A DNA stretch of 64,000 nucleotides. Source: Algoriphagus ornithinivorans. Its GTDB lineage: Bacteria > Bacteroidota > Bacteroidia > Cytophagales > Cyclobacteriaceae. This document shows positions 16,481 through 25,976 of this stretch, in pieces. The notes under the pieces were generated by a model. It made no database searches. It had not been told where the DNA came from and saw only the letters and a list, made by a program, of their open reading frames with translations. The stretch lies in NCBI RefSeq assembly GCF_900115305.1, contig NZ_FOVW01000001.1:248001-312000 (forward strand), in the 5' to 3' direction. Numbering within the stretch: position 1 is the stretch's first letter; every line of letters begins with the position of its first letter. The position numbers and the translations under genes are program-made.

Positions 16481-19400
16481 ATGAGGCGTGATATGAGATT
16501 ATTAGTGATAATTGCTCTTGTGATGTTGGGCGGAACACTCCATGCACAAGATACCGAGGATAAAAAAAGACTTTTAGAACAAGCACGGATTCAAGTGAAA
16601 TCCGACTTTCAAAAGCATTTAGACAAACTGAGCTTTTCTGGGAGTTTGTCGAGTCAGAAATATAATTTTTTGAATTCAGAAGGTAATTTAAACCTGGAAG
16701 ATGGATTTCAGTCTAAGGTTCAATATTTGGATGAGTCTGGGTTCCCAGTATTTTATGCCCCCATGAACCTAAATGCCGCAAAGACGACCGGCGCAAATTC
16801 ATTACAACCTGGAGGAAGTTTGGGACTCAATTTGACAGGAAAGGGACTAACTGTTGGGATATTTGATCAAACCCGTCCCAAGCCTGACCATGTTGAGTTT
16901 GGTAATAGACTTACTCAAATAGATGGATCTTCAGAGCAATTAAGCACACATGCCACGCACGTTACTGGTACCGTATTAGGTTCAGGTGTAAACGCACAGG
17001 CAAAAGGCATGGCCTATGAAGCTACTGGCTGGTCTTTCAACTGGGACTCTGATATCTCGAAAATGAATGCCAATGCTTATGATCCTGACACAAAATCCAA
17101 TGGAATGTTAATTTCCAACCACTCCTATGGGATTGTATTAGGCTGGAGAATTAGTAATGGTAGCTGGACTTGGTTTGGTAACCCTAGTGTTGATCCCAAA
17201 AGAGATTGGAGATTTGGATTTTACTCCACCAAAAGCCAGGCTATAGATGAATTATTATTTACCAAACCTTACTACAGTGTGGTTTGGTCAGCGGGTAATG
17301 ATAGAGATGACGTAGGGGACGGAACCAGGGATCCAGATGGACCTGACGATACAATTGGTCCGGAAGGTGTTGCAAAAAATAATTTTACCATAGGTGCTGT
17401 CGAGCAGGTTTTGAATTATACTGTTCCTGAAGATGTCAAAATGAGTAATTTTTCTTCTTGGGGTCCAGTTGACGACGGCCGAATAAAGCCAGACTTGGTA
17501 GCGATGGGTGTTAATGTATTTAGCGCTTCGATCAATTCAGGAGGACAAGATGGATATGCTAGTCAAAGTGGAACTTCTATGGCAGCTCCTAATGCAACCG
17601 GATCCATGTTTTTATTGCAGCAATTATATTCCAATAGAAATTCTGGTCGGTTTTTGCTTTCTTCTGCACTGAAAGCCTTGACTATTCATACTACCAAAGA
17701 AGCAGGTCCTGCTCCTGGACCAGACTATATGTACGGCTGGGGCTTGTTAGATGTGAATGCTGCTGCTAAAATTATTTTAAATGAAGATGGAAGCTCTTCT
17801 TTTATCAGAGAAGAAATTTTAGGTAATCAAGAAGTTCAGGAATTTGAATTTGTTTCTGATGGAGTGACTCCTATTCGTGCGACTGTTGCTTGGACAGATC
17901 CAGCAGGAACACCTCCAGGAACAGCCAATAATCCAACTAACCTGATGTTGGTCAATGATCTGGACTTAAGAATATTTGATGAGGATGGAAAAGAATTTTT
18001 CCCATGGACATTAGATCCATCCCAAAGAGCAGGTGCTAGAGGAGACAGAACGAAAGATAATTTCCGGGACAATGTCGAGCAAGTATATATTGAATCCCCA
18101 CAAGCAAAGAAATATAGAGTGAGAATTTCTCATAAGGGAGATTTGAAATTCAATGTTCAACAATATTCTCTAGTATTCACAGCGGGAGTGATTGATGGTT
18201 CTGATGAAACATTATACTGGATCGGGGGCACCTCAGGTGACTGGAACAGCGGAGCAAATTGGTCCACTTCAGTAGACGGTCCCGCAGTGGGGAGGGTTCC
18301 TAAAGCATCTACCCGAGTAGTTTTTGAAGGTTCAAATGCGGGTAATACTACCGTCTCTTTGGGTTCCAATGTAGATATCTTCAGTCTTAATTTCTTTGGA
18401 AATCAGATTGTAACTCTAGACTTAAAAGGAAATCAAATTGACGCTTCCGGGGGCCTTCGAATCAGTAATCAGATTACGACCATCAAAAATGGAGAAATTA
18501 ACTTCTCTGCTGTCAACTCCAACCCTAAACTGGTTGAATTGAGTCAGGCTTCCTTTGAAAATGTTAAAATCAATTTCTTGGAAGGTAATTGGAAAGTGTT
18601 ATCTGGAGAGTTATTGGATGATATTATTATCGATAATGCAAAAGTGGAATTTGATTATAGTCAGGTTCGCGTGAATTCATTTGCAATCCTAGGTACAGGG
18701 GAGTTGAAAGGAAGCTTTGATACCTTTACTTTCAAAAAGGATTTCATTGTGGAAAGCTCCGGTACTATCAAGTCTGGAGTTAATGCGGTTTTCTCTGGAA
18801 CCGAGGGGATCTTCAATAATTTAGCAACTCAAGCTGTCAAATCTTTATTTGCAAGCTCCGGTAAACTGACTATCTCCAGCGGTGGAATAGATGAGCTTGG
18901 TGCTTCCAGCGGAGAAATAATTTTGAATAAAGATCAACTCACAATCGGTAAATTAAAGATAGGACCTGCATCTGTGATCAATTTAGGGATCAGTTCAGAG
19001 TTAGTAATTACGGATAGTGTCTCCTCTACCGCAACCCTGACCCAAAAAGCAAGAATTCAAGCTTCGAGTAAAGGGAAGATTATTCATGATATTTATAGAA
19101 AATATTGCTTCGAACATATTTCTGTATCTAATGTCGATGTGTCAGGTGACGCAATTATTAATTTGGGAGTAGGAGCAGAGCTTACAAATTCCTCTGGATG
19201 GCTTCAGCAAAATTGTGGTGAAGTGTTATTCGCGAACTTCAAATCCACTTTTCCTTGTGCCGGAGCGGCAGTCAATTTTGAAAATCTAAGTGAAGGTAAT
19301 ATTTCTACCTATTTATGGGATTTTGGCGGATTAGGAGAATCAAGTTTGCAGAATCCGTTTTTCGTATTTGACAATACGGGTGAATACTTAATAAAGCTCA

Positions 19401-19939
19401 CCGTTTCCAATGCGGAAGGTTCGACAACTTTCGAAAGAAGTATTCAAATAGGTGAAAACACCCTTCAAAAGCCTGCGATTGTAGTAAATGGAACAACGCT
19501 CACCTCCCAAACGCCTGGTAGCTCGTACCAGTGGTATTTGAATGGAGAAAAAATAGCTGGTGCAACAAACCGATCTTTGGAAGCTTCAGGAGATGGATCC
19601 TATCAAGTTGCGATTTTTGGTGAAGCATGTAATAGAGTTTCTGACCCGGTGGTTATTTCTGCCATTCCAGACCAAGAAGTAGAGTTAAGCAGATTTGGTA
19701 TTTTCGTTGGCCCAATTCCATCTGAGGATCAGCTGACAGTTACATTCACCAATGGCTATACAGGACCAATTACCCTGTCAATTCTGGATATGGCAGGTAG
19801 AGTATTCAGAAATATTGAAATAGGAAAAAATACAGAGTCCGTGGAAGTTGATATGAATCTTCCTGCCAACAACGGGCTATACATACTAAGAATAAAAACC
19901 GACAATTTAACTTTACACAAAAAAGTAATTAAACAATGA
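16481..19939 (+). CDS. subtilisin-like (S8) protease with PKD domain and type IX sorting tail
   Basis: A 1152-residue secreted serine protease. Signal peptide 1-22. The catalytic triad is visible: D129 in VGIFDQ, H157 in THATHVTG, S366 in SGTSMAAP, with the oxyanion N273 in SAGND. A P-domain-like jelly roll follows (about 430-570), then WIGGTSGDWNSGANWS (about 580-596), a beta-helix-like region to about 900, and a PKD domain (about 920-1000, YLWDFGGLGESSLQNPFFVFDNTGEYLIKLTV). After an Ig-like stretch the last 75 residues form a type IX secretion sorting domain (ILDMAGRVFRNIEI, then NNGLYILRIKT and HKKVIKQ). It should be exported by the Por system. Its stop overlaps the next gene by four bases. 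Confidence 0.93.
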   Translation: MRRDMRLLVIIALVMLGGTLHAQDTEDKKRLLEQARIQVKSDFQKHLDKLSFSGSLSSQKYNFLNSEGNLNLEDGFQSKVQYLDESGFPVFYAPMNLNAAKTTGANSLQPGGSLGLNLTGKGLTVGIFDQTRPKPDHVEFGNRLTQIDGSSEQLSTHATHVTGTVLGSGVNAQAKGMAYEATGWSFNWDSDISKMNANAYDPDTKSNGMLISNHSYGIVLGWRISNGSWTWFGNPSVDPKRDWRFGFYSTKSQAIDELLFTKPYYSVVWSAGNDRDDVGDGTRDPDGPDDTIGPEGVAKNNFTIGAVEQVLNYTVPEDVKMSNFSSWGPVDDGRIKPDLVAMGVNVFSASINSGGQDGYASQSGTSMAAPNATGSMFLLQQLYSNRNSGRFLLSSALKALTIHTTKEAGPAPGPDYMYGWGLLDVNAAAKIILNEDGSSSFIREEILGNQEVQEFEFVSDGVTPIRATVAWTDPAGTPPGTANNPTNLMLVNDLDLRIFDEDGKEFFPWTLDPSQRAGARGDRTKDNFRDNVEQVYIESPQAKKYRVRISHKGDLKFNVQQYSLVFTAGVIDGSDETLYWIGGTSGDWNSGANWSTSVDGPAVGRVPKASTRVVFEGSNAGNTTVSLGSNVDIFSLNFFGNQIVTLDLKGNQIDASGGLRISNQITTIKNGEINFSAVNSNPKLVELSQASFENVKINFLEGNWKVLSGELLDDIIIDNAKVEFDYSQVRVNSFAILGTGELKGSFDTFTFKKDFIVESSGTIKSGVNAVFSGTEGIFNNLATQAVKSLFASSGKLTISSGGIDELGASSGEIILNKDQLTIGKLKIGPASVINLGISSELVITDSVSSTATLTQKARIQASSKGKIIHDIYRKYCFEHISVSNVDVSGDAIINLGVGAELTNSSGWLQQNCGEVLFANFKSTFPCAGAAVNFENLSEGNISTYLWDFGGLGESSLQNPFFVFDNTGEYLIKLTVSNAEGSTTFERSIQIGENTLQKPAIVVNGTTLTSQTPGSSYQWYLNGEKIAGATNRSLEASGDGSYQVAIFGEACNRVSDPVVISAIPDQEVELSRFGIFVGPIPSEDQLTVTFTNGYTGPITLSILDMAGRVFRNIEIGKNTESVEVDMNLPANNGLYILRIKTDNLTLHKKVIKQ

Positions 19940-20640
19940 AGAAGTTTTTCGTGGTAGTTGCACTACTCGTATCAAACCTGTCTTTTGGGCAGATTAGCAA
20001 TGTGGATTTGAACGGCTCACCAGCCCGTCTTTCCACTTATTCAGAAATAGATGGCTCTCCTTATTTATTTGAAGATTGGGCAAGAGCAGACATTTCACTT
20101 TCCAACGCAGGATTGAAGGAAAATGTAGCTTATAAGTTCAATATTTATGAAAATGAGTTAGAGGTGATCAATGAGGCTGGAAATAAAATCTATTTGAACA
20201 AAGCCTATATTGAATATGCTATGTTGGAACGTCCGTCTATTATCATTGCGAATGGAAGTAATGAAGGGATGCTTACCAAGCTACTGTTTAAAAAAGGGTA
20301 TGGAATGATTAGTGGAGTTAAGGATACCGATTTAGTCAATGTGATTGCAGAAGGAAAGAAGTATACCTTGGTCAGAAAGTTTCAGACAGATTTGGTAACA
20401 CCGCCGAAGAATAGCTATTCTCCAACTCCAGGAAGAATGTTTGTGTTTGAGCAGAGTTTCTACCTGATTGATTCAAATAATGAGGTGAACTCGGTTAGAA
20501 ACAGGACTAATAATATTGTGAAGTCTCTGGCTGATGATGATCAGGCTGAGGCAAAGCAAATCATCAAGGATAATAAGCTTGACTTAAGCAGGGAAGATCA
20601 TATGGTGATCTTTTTTCAGAAGCTGAACCAAGAGGCTTAA
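19936..20640 (+). CDS. secreted protein of unknown function, Sus-linked family, copy 1
   Basis: A 234-residue protein with a signal peptide (MKKFFVVVALLVSNLSFGQ) and no lipobox, so periplasmic or surface. I recognise no domain. It starts on the ATGA overlap with the protease stop, which implies coupled translation. It is paralogous to 26506-27165: both open with a YSEIDGSPYL/YKEVKGTPYI segment, have a central strand that names a tyrosine-rich lysine patch, and end in IIKDNKLDL/IIKENKLSL followed by an amphipathic helix. The pair occupies the same place after the two Sus cassettes. The role may be tied to the imported substrate or to the outer-membrane complex; nothing in the sequence says which. 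Confidence 0.8.
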   Translation: MKKFFVVVALLVSNLSFGQISNVDLNGSPARLSTYSEIDGSPYLFEDWARADISLSNAGLKENVAYKFNIYENELEVINEAGNKIYLNKAYIEYAMLERPSIIIANGSNEGMLTKLLFKKGYGMISGVKDTDLVNVIAEGKKYTLVRKFQTDLVTPPKNSYSPTPGRMFVFEQSFYLIDSNNEVNSVRNRTNNIVKSLADDDQAEAKQIIKDNKLDLSREDHMVIFFQKLNQEA

Positions 20641-20660
20641 AAATAATTTAAAATGAATTC

Positions 20661-20688
20661 AAACCCGGACGCAAGTCCGGGTTTTTTT
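20661..20688 (+). terminator. terminator of the protease transcript
   Basis: AAACCCGGAC pairs perfectly with GTCCGGGTTT across a GCAA loop and runs into seven T. It lies 20 bp past the stop of the secreted unknown protein. Confidence 0.9.
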
Positions 20689-21228
20689 GTTAGTGGTTGA
20701 TTTGGCTTTAAAAAACACAATAAATATTGGGTTATATGCCTTGAATTCCCGCTAGTCCAAATTGTAAAAATGGAAGTTTGATGAAATTATTCTTATTTCC
20801 ATTCTGAGTCAAATTTTGAACTGATATTCTTTAATTACTTCAACTGTAACTGAGAAAAAGGTAATTAATTTTTTAGGGATTTTGGTCAAAATAAAATTTT
20901 GGACAAATCTCATTTATTGAATTAATAATCTACCAGAGATACATTTAAGTCTATTTATATATTATAGATATATATAAATCAGTATAAACTTTTTATATAA
21001 TATATAAATAAGGACTCGTAAAACTGCTTTCTATAGTTCAATACATATAAATTAATTGTATTTTTTTTTAAAAAAAATTGAATTTTTCCTATGCTAATAA
21101 TTTATAAAAAAATTACTGACTAGTATTTATTTTGTCCTAATTAATAAAAATGTTAAAAAAATTTAATTTGGATTTAAGTAAAAAATAATAGTAAAAAATT
21201 AATTAAGTGAATTAAAATTAATATTGGC

Positions 21229-21243
21229 AGAATAAAATTCTGA
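21229..21243. repeat. 15-bp dyad CAGAAT-AAA-ATTCTG, copy 2
   Basis: Identical to 10600-10614. Here it stands 134 bp before the susC ATG, and its ATTCTGAAAA right arm stands at the same distance as the right arm of the 10860-10908 repeat in the first cassette. Confidence 0.5.
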
Positions 21244-21337
21244 AAAAATAAATTATATATTAATATTATTGTATTTTAAACTTAAAGAAAATTTATACCT
21301 TTTGTATTATACTGCTTTGTTAATTGAATATTTCGGA

Positions 21338-21362
21338 ATATCATTGATATTAAATTAAACCA
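21338..21362 (+). promoter_or_regulatory. conserved susC leader, copy 2
   Basis: ATATCATTGA at -39 and TTAAACCA at -22 from the ATG, the same spacing as before the first susC. The preceding bases TCGGA are also shared. Confidence 0.5.
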
Positions 21363-21376
21363 AATTCTAACTTAAT

Positions 21377-24300
21377 ATGAGGAAAGTTTTACTTCTAGGA
21401 CTCATGCTATTTTTGGGAAGTGCTATTGCATTTGCCCAAAGTCGTGTGATCACAGGTACAGTTACTTCTGCCGAGGACGGTATGGGTGTACCAGGAGCGA
21501 CAATTCTCGTGAAAGGTACTCAGATTGGTGTTGCTACTGATATTGATGGCAAATACTCAATCAACGTTCCTTCCGGGAGTAATGTGCTCGTTTATAGTTT
21601 TGTGGGTCTTTTGACTCAGGAGGTTTCGATTGGTAACAAGAGCGTTATCGATGTTACTTTACAATCTGATGTAACTGCCTTGGGAGAGGTGATTGTTACA
21701 GGTTACGGTACTCAACCAAAAAGAGAGGTTACCGGTGCTGTTTCTTCTGTTAGAGGAGAGGCTATTCAAAATTTGCCTTTACAATCATTTGACCGTGCTT
21801 TACAGGGCCGTGCATCAGGTGTGCAGGTAAGGTCTTCAAATGGCCTACCTGGTGGTGCTGTGAATATTCGTATTCGAGGTGTAGGTTCAATTAACGCTGG
21901 TAATGAGCCTCTTTTTATTGTTGATGGTGTTCAGTTGAACAATCAATCTAATGCAGCATTTACTCAGTCTAACCCATTGGCATTCCTTAATCCAAATGAT
22001 ATTGAATCCATGGAAATCTTGAAGGATGCTGCTTCTGCTGCTATCTATGGCTCTCAAGCTGCAAATGGTGTAGTTATTATCACCACTAAAAAAGGTAAAC
22101 AAGGAAAAGCCAGGTTTGAATTTAATGCTTTTGGTGGCCAGACTCAGCCTTTAAGGTACTTAGATGTTTTAGGTGGTGCTGAGTGGTATGAGATGAGAAG
22201 AGATGCTTATATCAATTCTGGTAATACTCTTCCACAAGCGAATGCTTTGAACAACATGGGGCGCCTACCATCCAATTGGCAACAGTTAACGCCTCAAGAT
22301 TTAGATCAAATTGGTTTGGACCTTCCAACTTTTGATTGGCAAAGAGCTGTTATGGGAACAGGAAACCTTCAAAATTACGAGCTATCTGTTTCAGGAGGAG
22401 ATGAAAAAACAACTTTCTTCCTTTCTGGATCCTATAACTATCAAGAGTCTTCTTTTAAACCTGTGGATTTCGAAAGAGGAACTGTGAAAATTGCCCTCTC
22501 TCATCAGGCTAATAGCAGATTGAATATTGAGACTAATGTCAATTTATCTACATTCCAACAAAATATTCCTTTTGCGGTTTCTGGAGCATTTTTAGGAAAC
22601 CCAGCTTTCTCAGCCTCTGCTGTTTTGCCTCATAATCCAATCTTTAATGAAGATGGAACATTTAATACTTCTATTGGAGGTGTATTGGGACAAAACGTTG
22701 TATTAGTTAATGAATATAACTCTGGTTTACAGCGTAACAATGCTGTTGTGGGGAACTTAGTAGGTACCTATAAGATCTTGAATAATCTATCCTTTAGATC
22801 ACTTTATGGATTGGATTATAGATTACTTCAAGGCGAGTCTTACAGAGATCCACGAACTCCAGACGGAGCAGGTGTGAGAGGTAGAGCTTCTGTTCAGCAA
22901 GACTGGAGAACAAGATTTATTACTACTCAGACTTTGAATTGGAATAAATCATTTAACGGAGTTCACAATGTGTCTGCAATTTTGGGATTTGAGTTTTTAT
23001 CTGAAACCAGAGAAGGCCTATCAGGAGCTGGAATTGGTTTCCCTACTTTCCAGTTTAGAACTATTCAGTCAGCTGCTACTCCAGAAAGTATCACAGGTTT
23101 TTGGACTGGATATAGAAGAATTTCTGGCTTTGCTTCAGCAAACTATGATTACAAGAAAAAGTACCTAGCAACAGTGACTGCTCGATACGACGGTTCTTCT
23201 AGGTTTGGAGCAAATAATAGATTTGGTGTGTTCCCTTCTATCCGAGTGGGCTGGAGTATGGTTGAAGAAGAATTCCTAAAAGAATCAACTGCGGTTTCTG
23301 AATTGAAGCTTAGAGCATCTTTTGGGGTTACAGGAAATGACCAGATCGGGAATTTTGCAGCAAGAGGTCTTTACGGAGGCGCTGGAAATTATTCGGGAAG
23401 TGCTGGTATTCGACCAAGCAGCTTGGCTAATTTAAACTTGGGTTGGGAAACTAACCAGACTTTAAACTTTGGTGTAGACTATGGATTCGTGAATAATAGA
23501 ATCACTGGTTCCATAGATGTATTTGACAGAAGAACTAAGGATCTTTTGTTAGATCAGCCGATTCTTTGGACCAATGGTTTTGGTGACATTGCCAATAATG
23601 TTGGAGAATTGCAAAATAGAGGTATCGAGTTTGAGCTAAGTACTGTAAATATTGATAGAGGTGGATTTAGATGGAATACTACTTTCAATTTCACCACTAT
23701 TGAGAATAAAGTAATAAGCCTTTATGACGGATTAGAAGCGTTACCGGCAAATCCTGGTATTGCGGTTGGCCAACCTGTTGGTAACCCTGCCGGTGTAGGT
23801 GATACTGCTCCTGGTTCTTGGTTTGTAGCGAAGTATGCTGGAGTAAATCCTGCGACCGGGCGACCAATGTGGTTTGATATCAATGGCAACATTACTTATT
23901 TGCCACTAGCTGCTGATAGACAATATTTTGGATCAAATTTGGCAACTATTTACGGAGGTCTAAACAATTCAATTTCATATAAAGGATTTGAGTTGACCGC
24001 ATTTTTCACGTATGAATACGGCGCTATTGTATCCGACGGTCAGTACAATTTCTTAAGAGAAAATGGTACAAGATTAACCTTGAATGCATTAAGAGAAGTC
24101 AATGATAGAGCTTGGACTACTCCAGGACAGATCACTGACATTCCTAGAAACTTAACGACTAATGCTGGAAACGAAACAAGAGGTGCAGGAAGAAACTCTG
24201 GGTCTGCAAACTTATTGAAGGCAGATTTTATCAGACTGTCTCAATTGACTTTAGGTTATACTTTCAAGTCATCTTTGGTGAGCCAGATTGGATTAACAAA

Positions 24301-24439
24301 AGCCAGAGTTTATGTTCAAGGCTTAAACCTTTGGACATACACAGATTATCCTGGTTATGATCCTGAATTCACTGGAGCTGGAACAGGTCAAATCCCATTG
24401 ACTAAAAACTATACCGTAGGTGTACAAATAGGCTTCTAA
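21377..24439 (+). CDS. SusC/RagA-family TonB-dependent outer-membrane transporter
   Basis: A 1020-residue importer, paralogue of 11040-14021 with the same parts: signal peptide 1-20, carboxypeptidase-D-regulatory-like domain about 22-105, plug with DRALQGRASGVQV, IRIRGVGSINAGNEPLFIVDGV and IESMEILKDAASAAIYGSQAANG, and a barrel ending in YTVGVQIGF. The barrels differ strongly from the first copy in the loop regions, so the ligands should differ. The signal-peptide DNA is nearly identical, including the silent positions of five leucine codons. It is followed after 12 bp by its susD-like partner. Confidence 0.95.
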   Translation: MRKVLLLGLMLFLGSAIAFAQSRVITGTVTSAEDGMGVPGATILVKGTQIGVATDIDGKYSINVPSGSNVLVYSFVGLLTQEVSIGNKSVIDVTLQSDVTALGEVIVTGYGTQPKREVTGAVSSVRGEAIQNLPLQSFDRALQGRASGVQVRSSNGLPGGAVNIRIRGVGSINAGNEPLFIVDGVQLNNQSNAAFTQSNPLAFLNPNDIESMEILKDAASAAIYGSQAANGVVIITTKKGKQGKARFEFNAFGGQTQPLRYLDVLGGAEWYEMRRDAYINSGNTLPQANALNNMGRLPSNWQQLTPQDLDQIGLDLPTFDWQRAVMGTGNLQNYELSVSGGDEKTTFFLSGSYNYQESSFKPVDFERGTVKIALSHQANSRLNIETNVNLSTFQQNIPFAVSGAFLGNPAFSASAVLPHNPIFNEDGTFNTSIGGVLGQNVVLVNEYNSGLQRNNAVVGNLVGTYKILNNLSFRSLYGLDYRLLQGESYRDPRTPDGAGVRGRASVQQDWRTRFITTQTLNWNKSFNGVHNVSAILGFEFLSETREGLSGAGIGFPTFQFRTIQSAATPESITGFWTGYRRISGFASANYDYKKKYLATVTARYDGSSRFGANNRFGVFPSIRVGWSMVEEEFLKESTAVSELKLRASFGVTGNDQIGNFAARGLYGGAGNYSGSAGIRPSSLANLNLGWETNQTLNFGVDYGFVNNRITGSIDVFDRRTKDLLLDQPILWTNGFGDIANNVGELQNRGIEFELSTVNIDRGGFRWNTTFNFTTIENKVISLYDGLEALPANPGIAVGQPVGNPAGVGDTAPGSWFVAKYAGVNPATGRPMWFDINGNITYLPLAADRQYFGSNLATIYGGLNNSISYKGFELTAFFTYEYGAIVSDGQYNFLRENGTRLTLNALREVNDRAWTTPGQITDIPRNLTTNAGNETRGAGRNSGSANLLKADFIRLSQLTLGYTFKSSLVSQIGLTKARVYVQGLNLWTYTDYPGYDPEFTGAGTGQIPLTKNYTVGVQIGF

Positions 24440-24451
24440 TTACCTAAATCA

Positions 24452-25966
24452 ATGAAAAAAATGAAATTTATAAATAAACTGGCTCTTTCAGTTGTCTTTT
24501 CAGGTTTATTCCTGCTAGGATCCTGTGAGTCTGCCTTAGAGATTGATCCTAGACAATCCATCGATGCTAACGGGGCTTTGAATACCCCTGATGCCGTTGA
24601 TGCAGCGTTGAATTCAGTCTATGCTAGACTAAGATCTGTAAGAAATTACGGTCGTGATCTATTGGCGCTTTCCGACGCATTGGCTGATGTTGGTCAAACG
24701 ACAAGTAATTCTGGTCGATTAATTGGAGAAAATAATAATCAACCAAACGCTCACTTTCAGGCTGGATTTTGGCAAAATTCATATTTTGCTATTAATGAAG
24801 CGAATTTGATTTTGGCTGGTTTACAGGGAGTGGAAGGTGCTTCTCAAGCTCAAAGAGATCGCTGGGAAGGCGAAGCAAAGTTTTTGAGAGCTCTTTATTA
24901 TTTTGACTTGGTAAAGGTTTACTCTTATATACCAACTGCAATTTATCAGCCTGGTGTAATTGATCAGGGTGGTATTCCATTGGTTACAGAAGGAGTAATT
25001 ACTTCAGATGCAGCTTTTAATAGAAGTCCGGCCAGAGCGACAATCGATGAAGTATACAATCAGATTTACGCTGATTTGGAAGATGCCAAAAGACTATTGA
25101 CATCCAGAGGAGTTCAATATGGTTCTTCTGGGGCTGCTTCCGCACTTTTATCTAGAGTCGCTTTGTATAAAGGGGACTGGACTAAAGCAGTGGCGGAATC
25201 AACGCTTGCTTTAGATAGTAACGTAGGAACCGTATTATCCGGAGAGGCTTATGTAAGTGGATGGAGAGCCACAATCAACCCTGAATCTATGTTTGAAGTG
25301 AGATTCGCTTTGGCTGAAGAATCCATCGGAGTAAATGAATCATTACAATCCTCCTATACGGCTCTTTTGAATCTAGATAATAAAAATGCTCAAGGTGGAT
25401 GGGGTGATTTCATTCCAAACGCGAGAGTTAGAGGATTCTTTGGTCTTACTCAGATTCAAACTGGCAACCCAGCATCAAATAACAATAACTGGGATGTAAC
25501 GCGAAATGATGATATCAGAGGCTTCTTGTATACCACAGGAAATACAGTAAGAAATGCTGGACGCCAAATTGAATGTATCAAATTCTTGGCGAAAAGTGGA
25601 TTTGCTTATGCTGATAACGTTCCAGTGATTAGAAAATCTGAGATGCATCTGAATAGAGCAGAAGCTAATTACCATTTAGGAAATGTAGCAGAAGCTTTAG
25701 CAGAATTAAATGCATTCAAAGATTTGAGAGGATTATCTGAAGTTTCTTTGTCAGGTGCAGATCTTTTAGACGAAATTTTATTGGAAAGATTCAAAGAGTT
25801 TGCGTTTGAAGGTCACCGTTTCTTCGATTTAAAAAGATATGGAAGAGCTATCGTTAAAACGACACCTAACGTGAATGTTCAATTTGACGATTTTAGAATT
25901 TTACCTCCAATTCCTCAAAGAGAAGTAGATGGTAATACCAATCTTAACCAAAATAGAGGCTACTAA
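24452..25966 (+). CDS. SusD/RagB-family nutrient-binding lipoprotein
   Basis: A 504-residue partner of the SusC encoded 12 bp upstream. The lipoprotein signal ends in LLGSC, with the cysteine near residue 25, followed by the common ALEIDPRQSI opening. Family helices are clear: EAKFLRALYYFDLVKVYSY, ALLSRVALYKGDWTKAVAES, NVPVIRKSEMHLNRAEANYHLG and ILLERFKEFAFEGHRFFDLKRYG. The binding loops differ from the first SusD, in line with a different ligand. It acts on the cell surface. Confidence 0.95.
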   Translation: MKKMKFINKLALSVVFSGLFLLGSCESALEIDPRQSIDANGALNTPDAVDAALNSVYARLRSVRNYGRDLLALSDALADVGQTTSNSGRLIGENNNQPNAHFQAGFWQNSYFAINEANLILAGLQGVEGASQAQRDRWEGEAKFLRALYYFDLVKVYSYIPTAIYQPGVIDQGGIPLVTEGVITSDAAFNRSPARATIDEVYNQIYADLEDAKRLLTSRGVQYGSSGAASALLSRVALYKGDWTKAVAESTLALDSNVGTVLSGEAYVSGWRATINPESMFEVRFALAEESIGVNESLQSSYTALLNLDNKNAQGGWGDFIPNARVRGFFGLTQIQTGNPASNNNNWDVTRNDDIRGFLYTTGNTVRNAGRQIECIKFLAKSGFAYADNVPVIRKSEMHLNRAEANYHLGNVAEALAELNAFKDLRGLSEVSLSGADLLDEILLERFKEFAFEGHRFFDLKRYGRAIVKTTPNVNVQFDDFRILPPIPQREVDGNTNLNQNRGY

Positions 25967-25976
25967 AATAGAAATT

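Larger units (their letters stand above)
20689..21376. other. very AT-rich 690-bp control region before the second susC
   Basis: No gene on either strand. Most of 20870-21300 is A/T, with alternating TATATA blocks at 20955-21010 and T8/A7 tracts near 21061-21077. It contains the dyad CAGAATAAAATTCTG (21229-21243) shared with the first susC, a near-promoter TATACCTTTTG around 21294-21304, and the conserved leader at 21338-21362. A curved or easily melted promoter region is plausible. Confidence 0.65.
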
